Shown: piece after piece, positions 1 through 7,759 of the stretch
How the letters are laid out: every line of letters begins with the position of its first letter
How positions within the stretch are numbered: the first letter of the stretch is position 1
Source: an uncultured Blautia sp.
GTDB taxonomy: Bacteria > Bacillota > Clostridia > Lachnospirales > Lachnospiraceae
Length of the DNA: 18,034 nt
Assembly (NCBI GenBank): GCA_937900135.1
Contig: CALCDJ010000013.1
Location: 1 to 18,034, forward strand
Reading direction: 5' to 3'
Notes under the pieces: model-generated
Databases searched by the model: none
What the model saw: only the letters and a program-made list of their open reading frames with translations
Told to the model about the DNA's origin: nothing
Made by a program: the position numbers and the translations under genes

Positions 1-38
1 CATTCCTGAGCGATTTCGATGTCTGATTTGAATCCCAT
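1..38 (-). CDS. fhs: Formate--tetrahydrofolate ligase, N-terminal 12 codons only
   Basis: The minus strand reads MGFKSDIEIAQE from an ATG at 38-36 and continues out of the window. This matches the conserved N-terminus of clostridial formate-tetrahydrofolate ligase (KSDIEIAQE). A GGAGG ribosome site lies 10 nt upstream (49-53). The enzyme makes 10-formyl-THF from formate, ATP and THF in one-carbon metabolism, and in acetogens is part of the methyl branch of the Wood-Ljungdahl pathway. The ZTP riboswitch directly upstream is an independent clue, because that riboswitch class typically controls purine and folate one-carbon genes such as fhs. Only a dozen residues are visible, so the call depends on both clues together. 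Confidence 0.8.
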   Translation of the reverse strand, partial: MGFKSDIEIAQE

Positions 39-91
39 AGTAAAAATACCTCCTTTTATTTAGAACCCTTTTCGGGTTTCCATCCCTTGAA

Positions 92-136
92 AATATAATA
101 AAAAAGGGCAGTATTTGATAACCTCAAATACTGCCC
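92..136 (-). terminator. Intrinsic terminator of the ZTP riboswitch (expression platform)
   Basis: There is a perfect 11-bp inverted repeat, 106-116 against 126-136, with a 9-nt loop. On the minus strand it is followed by a run of six U and further U/A bases (92-105). Its 5' arm on the minus strand (136-131) is the conserved UGGGCA end of the ZTP aptamer. Ligand-stabilised aptamer and terminator are therefore mutually exclusive, as expected for an ON switch upstream of fhs. Confidence 0.88.
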
Positions 137-205
137 AGACGGTCGGCGTAAACAGCTCTTTGATTTCCTTGTGGTTTTTTCCACTTTTTCCGTCAGTAAT
201 CAAAG
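131..205 (-). ncRNA. ZTP (pfl-type) riboswitch aptamer controlling fhs
   Basis: Read on the minus strand, an 8-bp P1 stem forms between CTTTGATT-type arms at 198-205 and 158-165. Inside it are the conserved CUGACGG segment (190-196) and a GUGG/CCAC hairpin (171-174 with 181-184). After P1 comes the 3' signature GCCGACCGUCUGGGCA (about 132-147), and CUGACGG can pair with CCGUCUGG to form the family pseudoknot. These match the known ZTP/ZMP riboswitch consensus, which senses 10-formyl-THF shortage through AICAR nucleotides. The overlapping terminator supports transcriptional control. A covariance-model search (Rfam pfl) was not possible here, but every conserved block is present. Confidence 0.9.
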
Positions 206-226
206 GCTTTTTTAATTGACAAGTTG

Positions 227-255
227 ATTCTAGCATCTTTTTTCTAGTTTGTCAA
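227..255 (-). promoter_or_regulatory. Sigma-A type promoter for the fhs leader
   Basis: On the minus strand, TTGACA (255-250) is separated by 17 bp from TAGAAT (232-227). It is a near-consensus promoter that would start transcription around 220, about 15 nt before the riboswitch P1 stem. Confidence 0.82.
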
Positions 256-357
256 GAATTTGTCAAATTTTCCGGAACAATTAAAAACTTTTGTCCTTTA
301 TGGACGGTATTGCCCCTTGTACATCCACGTTAAATTCATTTCAGAGTAGTTGGGTCA

Positions 358-380
358 ATGAAATTTTATGAAAATTTCAT
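358..380. repeat. Perfect 10-bp AT-rich inverted repeat (candidate operator)
   Basis: Arms ATGAAATTTT (358-367) and AAAATTTCAT (371-380) are exact reverse complements around a 3-nt centre. There is no U-run after it, so it is not a terminator. It sits 11 bp upstream of the -35 hexamer of the promoter for the HAAS gene, a position that suits a regulator-binding site. Function is inferred. Confidence 0.5.
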
Positions 381-391
381 GATTGGAATAG

Positions 392-419
392 TTGCTATCT
401 GAGATAAGTATGTTAAAAT
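392..419 (+). promoter_or_regulatory. Promoter for the HAAS-domain gene, extended -10
   Basis: TTGCTA (392-397), a 16-bp spacer, then TAAAAT (414-419) preceded by TGT (411-413), giving an extended -10 element. The predicted start is near 426, with the coding start at 463. Confidence 0.6.
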
Positions 420-462
420 AAAAAGAACCAAGTAACCAGATCACGGAACATGGAGAAATAAT

Positions 463-918
463 ATGGACAGAGCCGAATTTCTTGAAATATTAAGAAGCCA
501 GCTTTCTGGTCAGATGCAGGAAGAACAGATCGCTGCACACCTTCGTTATTATCAGGAGTATATCAATGGACAGATGGCATCCGGACACAGTGAAGAAGAA
601 ATCCTTTCCCAACTGGGAGATCCCAGATTGATTGCGAAGACACTTCTGGATACAGACACAGGAGCAGAAGATATGTTTTATCAGGAAGGGGAGAACGTTT
701 CACAGTATGAGGAGAACCCTTATACAGATCATTCTTCTTCAAGAATACATGGCTTTCATCTGGATTTAACCACCTGGTACGGTAAGGTTATTGTGATTGC
801 AATTGCAGCTCTTATAATCTTTCTTCTGGTATTTATACTGGGGACAATCCTTCCTGTTCTGATTTTTATCAGTCTGATCTTATATCTGATCTCGAAATTC
901 TATAAAAACAGGCGGTAA
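463..918 (+). CDS. HAAS/DUF1700-family membrane protein
   Basis: The 151-residue protein has an N-terminal helical region (about 1-65, MDRAEFLEILRSQLSG through the LSQLGDPRLIAKTLL segment) typical of the HAAS/DUF1700 family. These small membrane proteins usually accompany PadR-type regulators or sigma factors in Firmicutes. A charged linker (about 66-100) leads to a strongly hydrophobic stretch at about 107-143, long enough for two membrane passes, and a basic tail (KFYKNRR). The start is supported by GGAGA at 452-456. No PadR regulator or DUF4097 partner is beside it, so its usual partner is missing or elsewhere. It is transcribed divergently from fhs from its own promoter. The exact role is unknown; family-level work links HAAS proteins to control of envelope stress. 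Confidence 0.75.
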   Translation: MDRAEFLEILRSQLSGQMQEEQIAAHLRYYQEYINGQMASGHSEEEILSQLGDPRLIAKTLLDTDTGAEDMFYQEGENVSQYEENPYTDHSSSRIHGFHLDLTTWYGKVIVIAIAALIIFLLVFILGTILPVLIFISLILYLISKFYKNRR

Positions 919-937
919 GAAACCTCTTTTCCGGACT

Positions 938-1030
938 TGCTGCTCCTCTGAGCTGCCAGAAGTATTTAAAATTTCCGGCAGAGAGCAGCAGGTATGGAGA
1001 ATCTCATGATTTCTCATCTTTTTTCTTTTT
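938..1030 (+). terminator. Two hairpins followed by a T-rich tract, probable terminator
   Basis: An imperfect hairpin pairs TGCTGCTC (938-945) with GAGCAGCA (983-990) and CTGCC (953-957) with GGCAG (977-981). A smaller one, with one bulge, spans 997-1015 (GAGAATC against GATTTCTC) and is followed directly by CTTTTTTC and more T. The second hairpin plus T tract is a plausible intrinsic terminator for the HAAS gene. The first could aid it or be a separate RNA structure. Confidence 0.5.
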
Positions 1031-1136
1031 TCTAAATAAATTCATAAACCTCTCTTTTATATTTTCCCTTTTATTCAATTCAAATTTTTTTATTATGGAA
1101 CATGATTCTGTTTTTACATTCTCTTTCATTCATTAA

Positions 1137-1212
1137 TTCCTGTTTTTACAGGAACCTGTCGAAATAAGCAAAACAGGCAGGGATTCGTATCTGAAAAGGG
1201 GCTGTCAGATAC
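1137..1212 (+). promoter_or_regulatory. Structured leader of the surface-protein operon
   Basis: This lies in the 326-bp gap between the HAAS gene and the surface protein. A perfect 7-bp hairpin TTCCTGT-TTTT-ACAGGAA (1137-1154) is followed by another CCTGT (1155-1159) with a distant ACAGG partner near 1172-1176, so alternative pairings are possible. A perfect 8-bp stem GTATCTGA/TCAGATAC (1187-1194 and 1205-1212) with a G-rich loop ends 32 nt before the start codon. I could not match it to a known riboswitch. No convincing -35/-10 pair was found for this operon. Confidence 0.4.
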
Positions 1213-1244
1213 CAGTGTATTCATTTTATGAAAGGAGAAAGGAT

Positions 1245-4200
1245 ATGAAACCGAAAAAGAGATGGAAGGAGAGAGCAGGGGCAGCAGCTTTGGCGGTATT
1301 GCTCACTTTGCAGACAGTTTTGCCTGTTGTTCCTTTGAAGGAAGCAAGGGCAGATGTACAGGCCATTGAAGAATGGGATGAAAACAATCTGGTAGATTAC
1401 AAATACCGCTTTAACATGAAGTTCCAGAAGGGAGTCACCAAGGCAGTTCCTTTTGGATGCGATAACCGGGATCAGGAAGCGTTTACCAACCATGGACGTA
1501 ACGGAATTTATGCGGCCACGAATCGTATGACGGACAGTTATGTGCCTGACAGTGCTGGAATTCGTTATTATAACGTGGGAAAAGACGGTGAGGGAAACAT
1601 TGTGGATTTCCAGGTAACAGTAACAGGGGTAGAACAGGCAGAGCCTCGTTATGACTTGCTGACTCCTTACAAGAAGTACCATATCTGGAAAGATGGATTG
1701 GAAGATACCGGGGAAGGTTTTGCCTGGCCTGGTGGAATGGGATATCCCACAGTTGCGTTTTCTTTAAATGAAATTGGGATGCGCACCTATTGCATTGGAA
1801 CAACAACGGTACATTTCCAGTTTTTTAAGCACAATACAGAGGAACCGCTGACCATCAGCGGGCATGGTACTTTGAGAGATCTGGATGCGGGGCAGGGAGC
1901 AAGTATTCCTCCAGACAGCAATCTGGATCATGCCTATATTTTAAGAGGGAACCGTTTCTTAAAGGTAGAGGGAACCAAGGTAACAGCCGGTGATGATTCT
2001 CTGACAAGCGGAGATAAGAGGGGCTGGCTGAATTTCCTTTATGATACGGATCAGATCCGTTTTCGATTTCATCATCAGGGTCGTTTGGATCGATGGGATG
2101 AGGAACGCAGGAAAGGAATTGAAAAACAAGGTTCTCAGGCGAAATGGGGAAGCGTGATCAGAAATCGTTATGTAGACGAAGATGGAAACAGTTTTTGTCC
2201 GGAGTATGATGGGGGAAAGCTGGTAAGAGGACATGCCTATTTTGATTTTACTTCGTACTGTCTTGGGGATGTAGAAATCAGAAAAGAGCCGGAGAAACGG
2301 GTTGGTCCCATAGGGGCTTCTTTTGAGGAAGGAACAGCGGCCCCAAAAGAACAGCCTTATGTAATCCGGGAGTATGAGGAATTTCAGTATATGGTGCAGG
2401 CAGAACTGACCCCTAACCATCTGAATGCTTTTGTGGTACAGGATACCTTAAAGGATTGTCTTGCCATTGATGGAACATCCAAGGTGGTTGTAAAAAATGA
2501 ACTGGGAGATGAAGTGACGGGACAATTTGACATTGAGATCAAGGGGCAGACAGTTACCTGCAGCGCAAAACCGGAATATCTGAACAAAGAAGAATTTACT
2601 AATAACCGTGTTTATACTTTCTTCTTCCGGGTACACAGGAAGGAAGGTGCAGATGTTTCTGATTATCTTCTGGAGGACAATTATACTTTCCAGGTACCTA
2701 ATACAGCGCAGATGAGTTATGTAAGAATGAATGGAAAGGGAGAAACAAAAATTACAGATACAGTTTGGGTACAAGGATATGTAATTCCTGAGCTTGTTGT
2801 GGAAAAGACTGCTTCCAGATATGAGTGGCAGGTTGGTGATGAGGTAGAGTATACCGTGAAGGTGACACAAAAGAAGCCTCATGCGTGGGCGGTAAATACA
2901 GTGGTTACAGACCTTACGATTCCACCGGGGCTGGCATTGATCGACGGACAGTACCATGTAGAAGCTGCTCCTGGGGTGGAGCATTGTATCATCTCAAAGG
3001 AAGGGGAAAATGGATGGCGGGTACAGTGTCCGCTTCTGCAGTATGACGAAAGTATTCAGGTGTTTTTCCGCTGCAAAGCAACAGAAGCTTCTAATGGACA
3101 GGAGCATATAAATACTTCTACAGCAACAGCAGATAACTTTTTTGATCCGGAAACAGGAGAACCCAGGGAAGAAAAAGATCTGACAGAGGTATGGACGAAT
3201 ACGCCTGCACTTCAGGTGGATAAACTGGCAGACAAGTATGAATGGCGTCTGGGAGAGGAAGTATCTTATCGTGTAGTAGTAACGAATACCACACCGGGAA
3301 CAGTTGGAAGAAATGTGCAGATTTCTGATATGGGGCTTCCGGCGGGACTGGTTCTTTCTGGTGGTGGGGCGTCGGTTGAGATTTTGAACGCACCTTCTCA
3401 GGTGGAATATCCGGTGCCGGATAAGAAGACCGGACAGGCTACAGAAATACGTCCAGTGGAAACTTCCTTGGAAGCAGATGAAACCGGGTGGAATTTTTAT
3501 TGTTCCTACTTGCCTTATAGCCATCCGGTAACAGTTTTGTTTCACTGTACGGCCACAGAAGCATGTAACGGAAAGGAAAATGTAAATCTTGCATCTGCTC
3601 AGGCAGAAAATGCGCCGCTGGTTTCTGATGAGGCAGAGGCTTATGTAAATACCGGGGGCTTCTATATAGAAAAGACCGCGGATCATTATGAATGGCAGGT
3701 GGGAGAGCAGGTACAGTATCAGGTACTGGTAGAAAATCAGACAGATGGAACCATTGCCAGAAATGTTACTATTTGGGATACATCCATGCCAGAGGGGCTG
3801 GCTTTATCAGGCCCGGAAGCTGTGACAGTTTCCGGAATACCGGAAAGTATTCTGAACCCTGTAGCGGGAACTCCTGATCCATCCAGTCAGCTGAATCCAG
3901 AACTTTGTCAGGAAACAGAAAATAAGCCGGTATCGTATGAATTTCTTCCGGAAGGAACGGGCTGGAGACTGAATATTTCTGATCTTCCGGCACACACGCC
4001 AGTTCTTGTACAGTTCTTATGTACAGTAACTGAAGCAGTTAATGGAATGGAAAGCATTAATAGGGCAATGGTACAGGCAGAAAATGCACAGACACAGGTG
4101 GATGATGCAGAAATCTATGTGAATACAGCAGCGTTATCCATTGAAAAGACTGTTCAGAACCATTATCTTTCCCTGGAAGATGGACGGGAAGCCAATGAAT

Positions 4201-6797
4201 TCCGGGTAGGAGAACAGGTGGAGTATCAGGTAGTGGTAAACAACCTTCAGAAAGGTTCTATTGCCAGAAATCTGGTGATCAGTGACGTATCTCTGCCAGA
4301 AGGTCTGGCTTTGGATCCTGGGGAAGAGGCAATTGGAGTTACAGGAATTCCGGCCGTGATCTTGAATCCTGTGGCAGGAACCGATGATGCAGGAAATCAG
4401 CTGGACCCGGAAAACTACAATGAAGTGGTAGAAAAACCAGTAGAATGGCAGCTGGTACGAGAAGGAACCGGCTGGAAACTGCTGATTTCAGACTTACCAT
4501 ATCAGACTCCGGTAACTGTTCGTTTTCTCTGTACGGTACAGGAAAGTATCAATGGCTGGGAAATTATCAACACAGCCAAAGCTTCTGCTGAAAACGGAGC
4601 AGAAGTGAAGGATACTTCAAAAATATGGGTCAACACGCCCGTATTAAAGATAGAAAAGAAGGCAGATAAACCTACTTATAAATATGGAGATATTGCTACC
4701 TATCAGATTCTGGTGACTCAGGAACAAATCGGATGTGTAGCGCGAAACGTACGGATCAGCGATATTATCGAGACGCCAGGTGTTCGACTTTTGAAGGATT
4801 CCATTGTCCTGCTGGACGAAAAAGGAAACATGGTAGAGCCTGCTCAGGTGGAAGCAAATGCGGATAATACCTTCCAGGTACATACCGGAAGAAATCTTGT
4901 AAAAGCAAAGGGATATTCTATTTTTGATATGGATCAGGGAGGCGTCTTTGAACAGGTTCTGTATAATCCATTGAATGCTTCCACAGAATCGCAGATGATT
5001 GTGGAATACCAGGCAGCGATTATAGACGAAAATCTGGCAGGGCAGACAGTACATAATACAGCTGAGGTAACAAGCCCGGAGGGCTATCCGTCTACAGATG
5101 AAGAAACGGTGGAAATTCACAGTCCGGTTCTGGATATTGTAAAAGAATCTGATCAGAAGGAATATTTTGTGGGAGAAACCGGTTACTATAAACTGACCAT
5201 TCGACAGCTTCGTGAAGATGTAACGGCAGAAAATGTTGTAGTAGAGGATCAGTTGAATCAGAACGGGGCAGTAATTGAGGAGGGAAGTGTTCTACTCAGG
5301 AAAAACAGCCTTCCATTTACTCCGGAATCCATGGAAGTAGGAAAAAATGGCTTCCGTATTGTAACAGGTACGTCGCTGGATGATACAGATAAACTGGAAA
5401 TTTTCTACAGAGTTTTGTTTGAAAGTCCGCAGCTGGATCATACCGCTGTTGTGAATATGGCAAAAGCAAAAGGAGAAAATACTCCGGAAGAGATTACAGA
5501 ACTGGAGGTACTTGTGGGGGATATCCGTCCTCTTCTGAAAATTGAGAAAACCTCTGACAAGGAGGTATATAAACCAGGAGAAATCGGGCATTATAAGGTA
5601 AAACTTACCCAGACAGAAAAGGATGCAGTAGCCAGAAATGTGCTTCTCAAGGATGTTCTTTCCGGTTCCCAGGGAATTTTGCTAAAGGACAGTGTAAAGA
5701 TTTCAGATAAAAATGGGGTACAGTTGGATAAACCGGAAATTGAAGCAGTGGATTTTGGCTATACGATTCATACAGGAATGGATCTGGGATATCAGGAATT
5801 TCTTACGGTTACCTATGATGTGAAGTTTTCGGAAACCATAAAAGAGGGAGAAGTTTTAAATATTGCCATGGGAACTTCAGATAATCTGAAACCGGAACCG
5901 GAGAAGGAGCCGGAACCGGTTATGGTAGGTGACGGATTAACTGCATTAAAAACAGCAGATCCGCCTTCTGGTTCTGTGGTTAAAGAGAATGAAGTGATTA
6001 CTTATACAATCCGGATAAAAAATAATGCCAAAGAAACCAGAAAAAATCTTATGATCAAGGATGCCATTCCTCAACACACTTCGTTCCAGAAAATCACAGA
6101 GGGAAATGGAGAGATCCTGGAACTGGATGGAAAACCTTATGTTTGTTTCTTTATCGAAGAACTTCCAGCGGAAAAAGAAGCAGCAGTTTCTTTTTCTGTT
6201 GTGCGAGAACAGGCAGAGAAGGATACCTGTGTGGTAAATGTTGCACAGGTGCGTTCAGCGATCGCTGATAAGGAAGATGTTACAGAAGAGACCTGGAAAT
6301 CAAAAAGATTTTTCAATACAAATGCAACGGTACATTTTATCGGTACACTTTGGGTAAAGGATGAGCATGAAGTGGAGGTGACAGAGCATACGCCGACTCC
6401 GACACCGGAACCTTCCAAAGGACCTTCCCCGACACCGACAGGAGAACCATCTCCGGTTCCTTCCGGGAAGCCAACATCGGCGCCAACCAGAATTCCAACA
6501 AAAGCGCCAATGCCAACGACTGGAAACTGTCCGAATATCAGTCGTGCTCCAGATCGGAATCCTTCGGGCGGTTCTTTGGGCAATTCCAACTATCCGTCTT
6601 CTGGAAATGGAGGATATGGTTTGGGAAGCTATCCCTATGGAACTACACAGAGCGGTTCCTATGCAGGAAGCGCCAAGACAGGTGATGAGCGACCTTTTGC
6701 TATGATGGCGCGGGTAGGAATTTTGGGATTCATCCTTTTAGGAGCTGGTATCTGGTTGTATCGGAAATCGACTCAGAAAGGAAAAAAGGAGGATTGA
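1245..6797 (+). CDS. Sortase-anchored surface protein with eight DUF11-like repeats
   Basis: An 1850-residue secreted protein, probably a cell-wall adhesin or surface stalk. The start at 1245 is chosen over an upstream in-frame GTG (1215) because AGGAG (1233-1237) lies 7 nt before it and a clean signal peptide follows (basic 2-10, hydrophobic 11-29, likely cleavage after ARA at 36). Residues 37 to about 370 are an unassigned, aromatic-rich region; about 370-515 looks like a fimbrial or isopeptide-type beta domain. Eight repeats begin near 516, 656, 806, 964, 1134, 1296, 1430 and 1565, most opening with an EKTAD-x-YEW-x-VGE type signature followed by Y-x-V and ARNV-x-x-D, as in DUF11 (TIGR01451). 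A Pro/Thr stalk (about 1713-1760) and a Gly/Ser tract precede SAKTGD (1809-1814), a membrane segment (about 1820-1838) and a basic tail. The sortase gene follows after 4 bp. The ligand cannot be told from sequence. Confidence 0.88.
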   Translation: MKPKKRWKERAGAAALAVLLTLQTVLPVVPLKEARADVQAIEEWDENNLVDYKYRFNMKFQKGVTKAVPFGCDNRDQEAFTNHGRNGIYAATNRMTDSYVPDSAGIRYYNVGKDGEGNIVDFQVTVTGVEQAEPRYDLLTPYKKYHIWKDGLEDTGEGFAWPGGMGYPTVAFSLNEIGMRTYCIGTTTVHFQFFKHNTEEPLTISGHGTLRDLDAGQGASIPPDSNLDHAYILRGNRFLKVEGTKVTAGDDSLTSGDKRGWLNFLYDTDQIRFRFHHQGRLDRWDEERRKGIEKQGSQAKWGSVIRNRYVDEDGNSFCPEYDGGKLVRGHAYFDFTSYCLGDVEIRKEPEKRVGPIGASFEEGTAAPKEQPYVIREYEEFQYMVQAELTPNHLNAFVVQDTLKDCLAIDGTSKVVVKNELGDEVTGQFDIEIKGQTVTCSAKPEYLNKEEFTNNRVYTFFFRVHRKEGADVSDYLLEDNYTFQVPNTAQMSYVRMNGKGETKITDTVWVQGYVIPELVVEKTASRYEWQVGDEVEYTVKVTQKKPHAWAVNTVVTDLTIPPGLALIDGQYHVEAAPGVEHCIISKEGENGWRVQCPLLQYDESIQVFFRCKATEASNGQEHINTSTATADNFFDPETGEPREEKDLTEVWTNTPALQVDKLADKYEWRLGEEVSYRVVVTNTTPGTVGRNVQISDMGLPAGLVLSGGGASVEILNAPSQVEYPVPDKKTGQATEIRPVETSLEADETGWNFYCSYLPYSHPVTVLFHCTATEACNGKENVNLASAQAENAPLVSDEAEAYVNTGGFYIEKTADHYEWQVGEQVQYQVLVENQTDGTIARNVTIWDTSMPEGLALSGPEAVTVSGIPESILNPVAGTPDPSSQLNPELCQETENKPVSYEFLPEGTGWRLNISDLPAHTPVLVQFLCTVTEAVNGMESINRAMVQAENAQTQVDDAEIYVNTAALSIEKTVQNHYLSLEDGREANEFRVGEQVEYQVVVNNLQKGSIARNLVISDVSLPEGLALDPGEEAIGVTGIPAVILNPVAGTDDAGNQLDPENYNEVVEKPVEWQLVREGTGWKLLISDLPYQTPVTVRFLCTVQESINGWEIINTAKASAENGAEVKDTSKIWVNTPVLKIEKKADKPTYKYGDIATYQILVTQEQIGCVARNVRISDIIETPGVRLLKDSIVLLDEKGNMVEPAQVEANADNTFQVHTGRNLVKAKGYSIFDMDQGGVFEQVLYNPLNASTESQMIVEYQAAIIDENLAGQTVHNTAEVTSPEGYPSTDEETVEIHSPVLDIVKESDQKEYFVGETGYYKLTIRQLREDVTAENVVVEDQLNQNGAVIEEGSVLLRKNSLPFTPESMEVGKNGFRIVTGTSLDDTDKLEIFYRVLFESPQLDHTAVVNMAKAKGENTPEEITELEVLVGDIRPLLKIEKTSDKEVYKPGEIGHYKVKLTQTEKDAVARNVLLKDVLSGSQGILLKDSVKISDKNGVQLDKPEIEAVDFGYTIHTGMDLGYQEFLTVTYDVKFSETIKEGEVLNIAMGTSDNLKPEPEKEPEPVMVGDGLTALKTADPPSGSVVKENEVITYTIRIKNNAKETRKNLMIKDAIPQHTSFQKITEGNGEILELDGKPYVCFFIEELPAEKEAAVSFSVVREQAEKDTCVVNVAQVRSAIADKEDVTEETWKSKRFFNTNATVHFIGTLWVKDEHEVEVTEHTPTPTPEPSKGPSPTPTGEPSPVPSGKPTSAPTRIPTKAPMPTTGNCPNISRAPDRNPSGGSLGNSNYPSSGNGGYGLGSYPYGTTQSGSYAGSAKTGDERPFAMMARVGILGFILLGAGIWLYRKSTQKGKKED

Positions 6798-6801
6798 TTT
6801 T

Positions 6802-7668
6802 TTGAAAAAAACGAGAAGTCTGGCAATAGGGATACTGACAGCTGCGGCAGGGCTTTTGTTTTACTGCGGAAGTTTTTATGTGAAAAGTTATCTGGAAAAT
6901 CAGCAGGCAGCAGCACGCTATGGGGCAATTCGTGAAGTTGGCCTGGAAGAAGAACCGGTGTCTTCCATTAAAAAACAAGATGCCCCTGTCGTGACACAGG
7001 AATCGTCTCGAAAAAGAGATGGGGCAGGAAACCAGAAGGCCAGACTTCCCAAAAAAGAAACCATAGATTCTTCCTTTGGGATTTCCTGGAAAGCGCTTCG
7101 GAAGATGAATCCGGAAATTGTTGCCTGGATTGAAGTTCCAGGAGCAGATATTTCATATCCGGTGGTACAGGGAACCGATGATACTTATTATCTCCATCAT
7201 TCTTTTTCCAGAGAAAAGGATGCCTTTGGCACGATTTTTCTTGGTTCGGTACACAAAAAAGATTTCCAGGAATCCCATTGTTTTTTGTATGGACACAATA
7301 TGGAAGGAAATATGATGTTTGCCAATCTGAACCGATATGAAGAGAAGGAATTTTGGGAGGAATGCCCGGAATTTTACGTCTACACTCCTGAAAAGCTGTT
7401 GAATTACCGGATTTTTTCCGTTCAGCAGGCAGCAGCCTTAAGTCCTGGATTTCAATACGGATATGAATTGGGAAGTAAGGCATACCAGGAACAGTTGAAA
7501 ACACTTTCCGGGAATTCTCTGTACAAAACGGAAGTATCTCTGGATGCAGAAGCACCTATGGTTACTTTGGTTACCTGCAATTCCAGCCTGGATGAAAAGA
7601 TACGGATGACGGTTCATGGGATTTTGGTGAAAGAGTGGAGTCAGGATTCACCGAAAAGTTTGGAATAA
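6802..7668 (+). CDS. srtB: Class B sortase, TTG start
   Basis: A 288-residue membrane-anchored transpeptidase that cleaves the sorting signal of a secreted substrate at Thr-Gly and joins it to the cell wall. An N-terminal membrane helix (about 5-25) is followed by a charged linker. The sortase B fold spans about 90-285, with WIEVPGADISYPVVQG, YYLHHSF and the catalytic residues His165 (YGHNMEG), Cys259 (TLVTCNS) and Arg268 (EKIRMTVHG), which are all intact. The TTG start at 6802 is set by AAGGAGG at 6786-6792, 9 nt upstream. It begins 4 bp after the surface-protein stop, so the two are co-transcribed and are probably an enzyme-substrate pair. The gene symbol reflects class, not proven orthology with staphylococcal SrtB, which acts in iron uptake. 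Confidence 0.9.
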   Translation: MKKTRSLAIGILTAAAGLLFYCGSFYVKSYLENQQAAARYGAIREVGLEEEPVSSIKKQDAPVVTQESSRKRDGAGNQKARLPKKETIDSSFGISWKALRKMNPEIVAWIEVPGADISYPVVQGTDDTYYLHHSFSREKDAFGTIFLGSVHKKDFQESHCFLYGHNMEGNMMFANLNRYEEKEFWEECPEFYVYTPEKLLNYRIFSVQQAAALSPGFQYGYELGSKAYQEQLKTLSGNSLYKTEVSLDAEAPMVTLVTCNSSLDEKIRMTVHGILVKEWSQDSPKSLE

Positions 7669-7696
7669 AAGTGTAGAGCCATTCTGTACTGTACTG

Positions 7697-7725
7697 TTGA
7701 TGTTTGCCTGGAAGCAGTTTATAAT
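7697..7725 (+). promoter_or_regulatory. Promoter for the FGGY kinase gene
   Basis: TTGATG (7697-7702), a 17-bp spacer, then a consensus TATAAT (7720-7725). The start would be near 7732, giving a leader of about 28 nt with GGGAGG (7748-7753) 6 nt before the ATG at 7760. It makes the kinase a separate unit from the sortase operon. Confidence 0.85.
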
Positions 7726-7759
7726 AAAAGTGAAAATATAGGAAATTGGGAGGTTTATT

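Noticed and set aside
1137..1212. c-di-GMP riboswitch in the surface-protein leader
   Set aside because: The context is suggestive, but the conserved blocks of class I and class II c-di-GMP aptamers are absent.
1215..1244. Upstream GTG start adding 10 residues to the surface protein
   Set aside because: No ribosome site precedes it. The ATG at 1245 has AGGAG at the right distance and starts a standard signal peptide.
1221..6589. Many minus-strand open frames under the surface-protein gene
   Set aside because: They lie wholly within a well-supported coding frame, have unusual compositions (Cys, Ile and Arg runs) and lack ribosome sites, so they are shadow frames.
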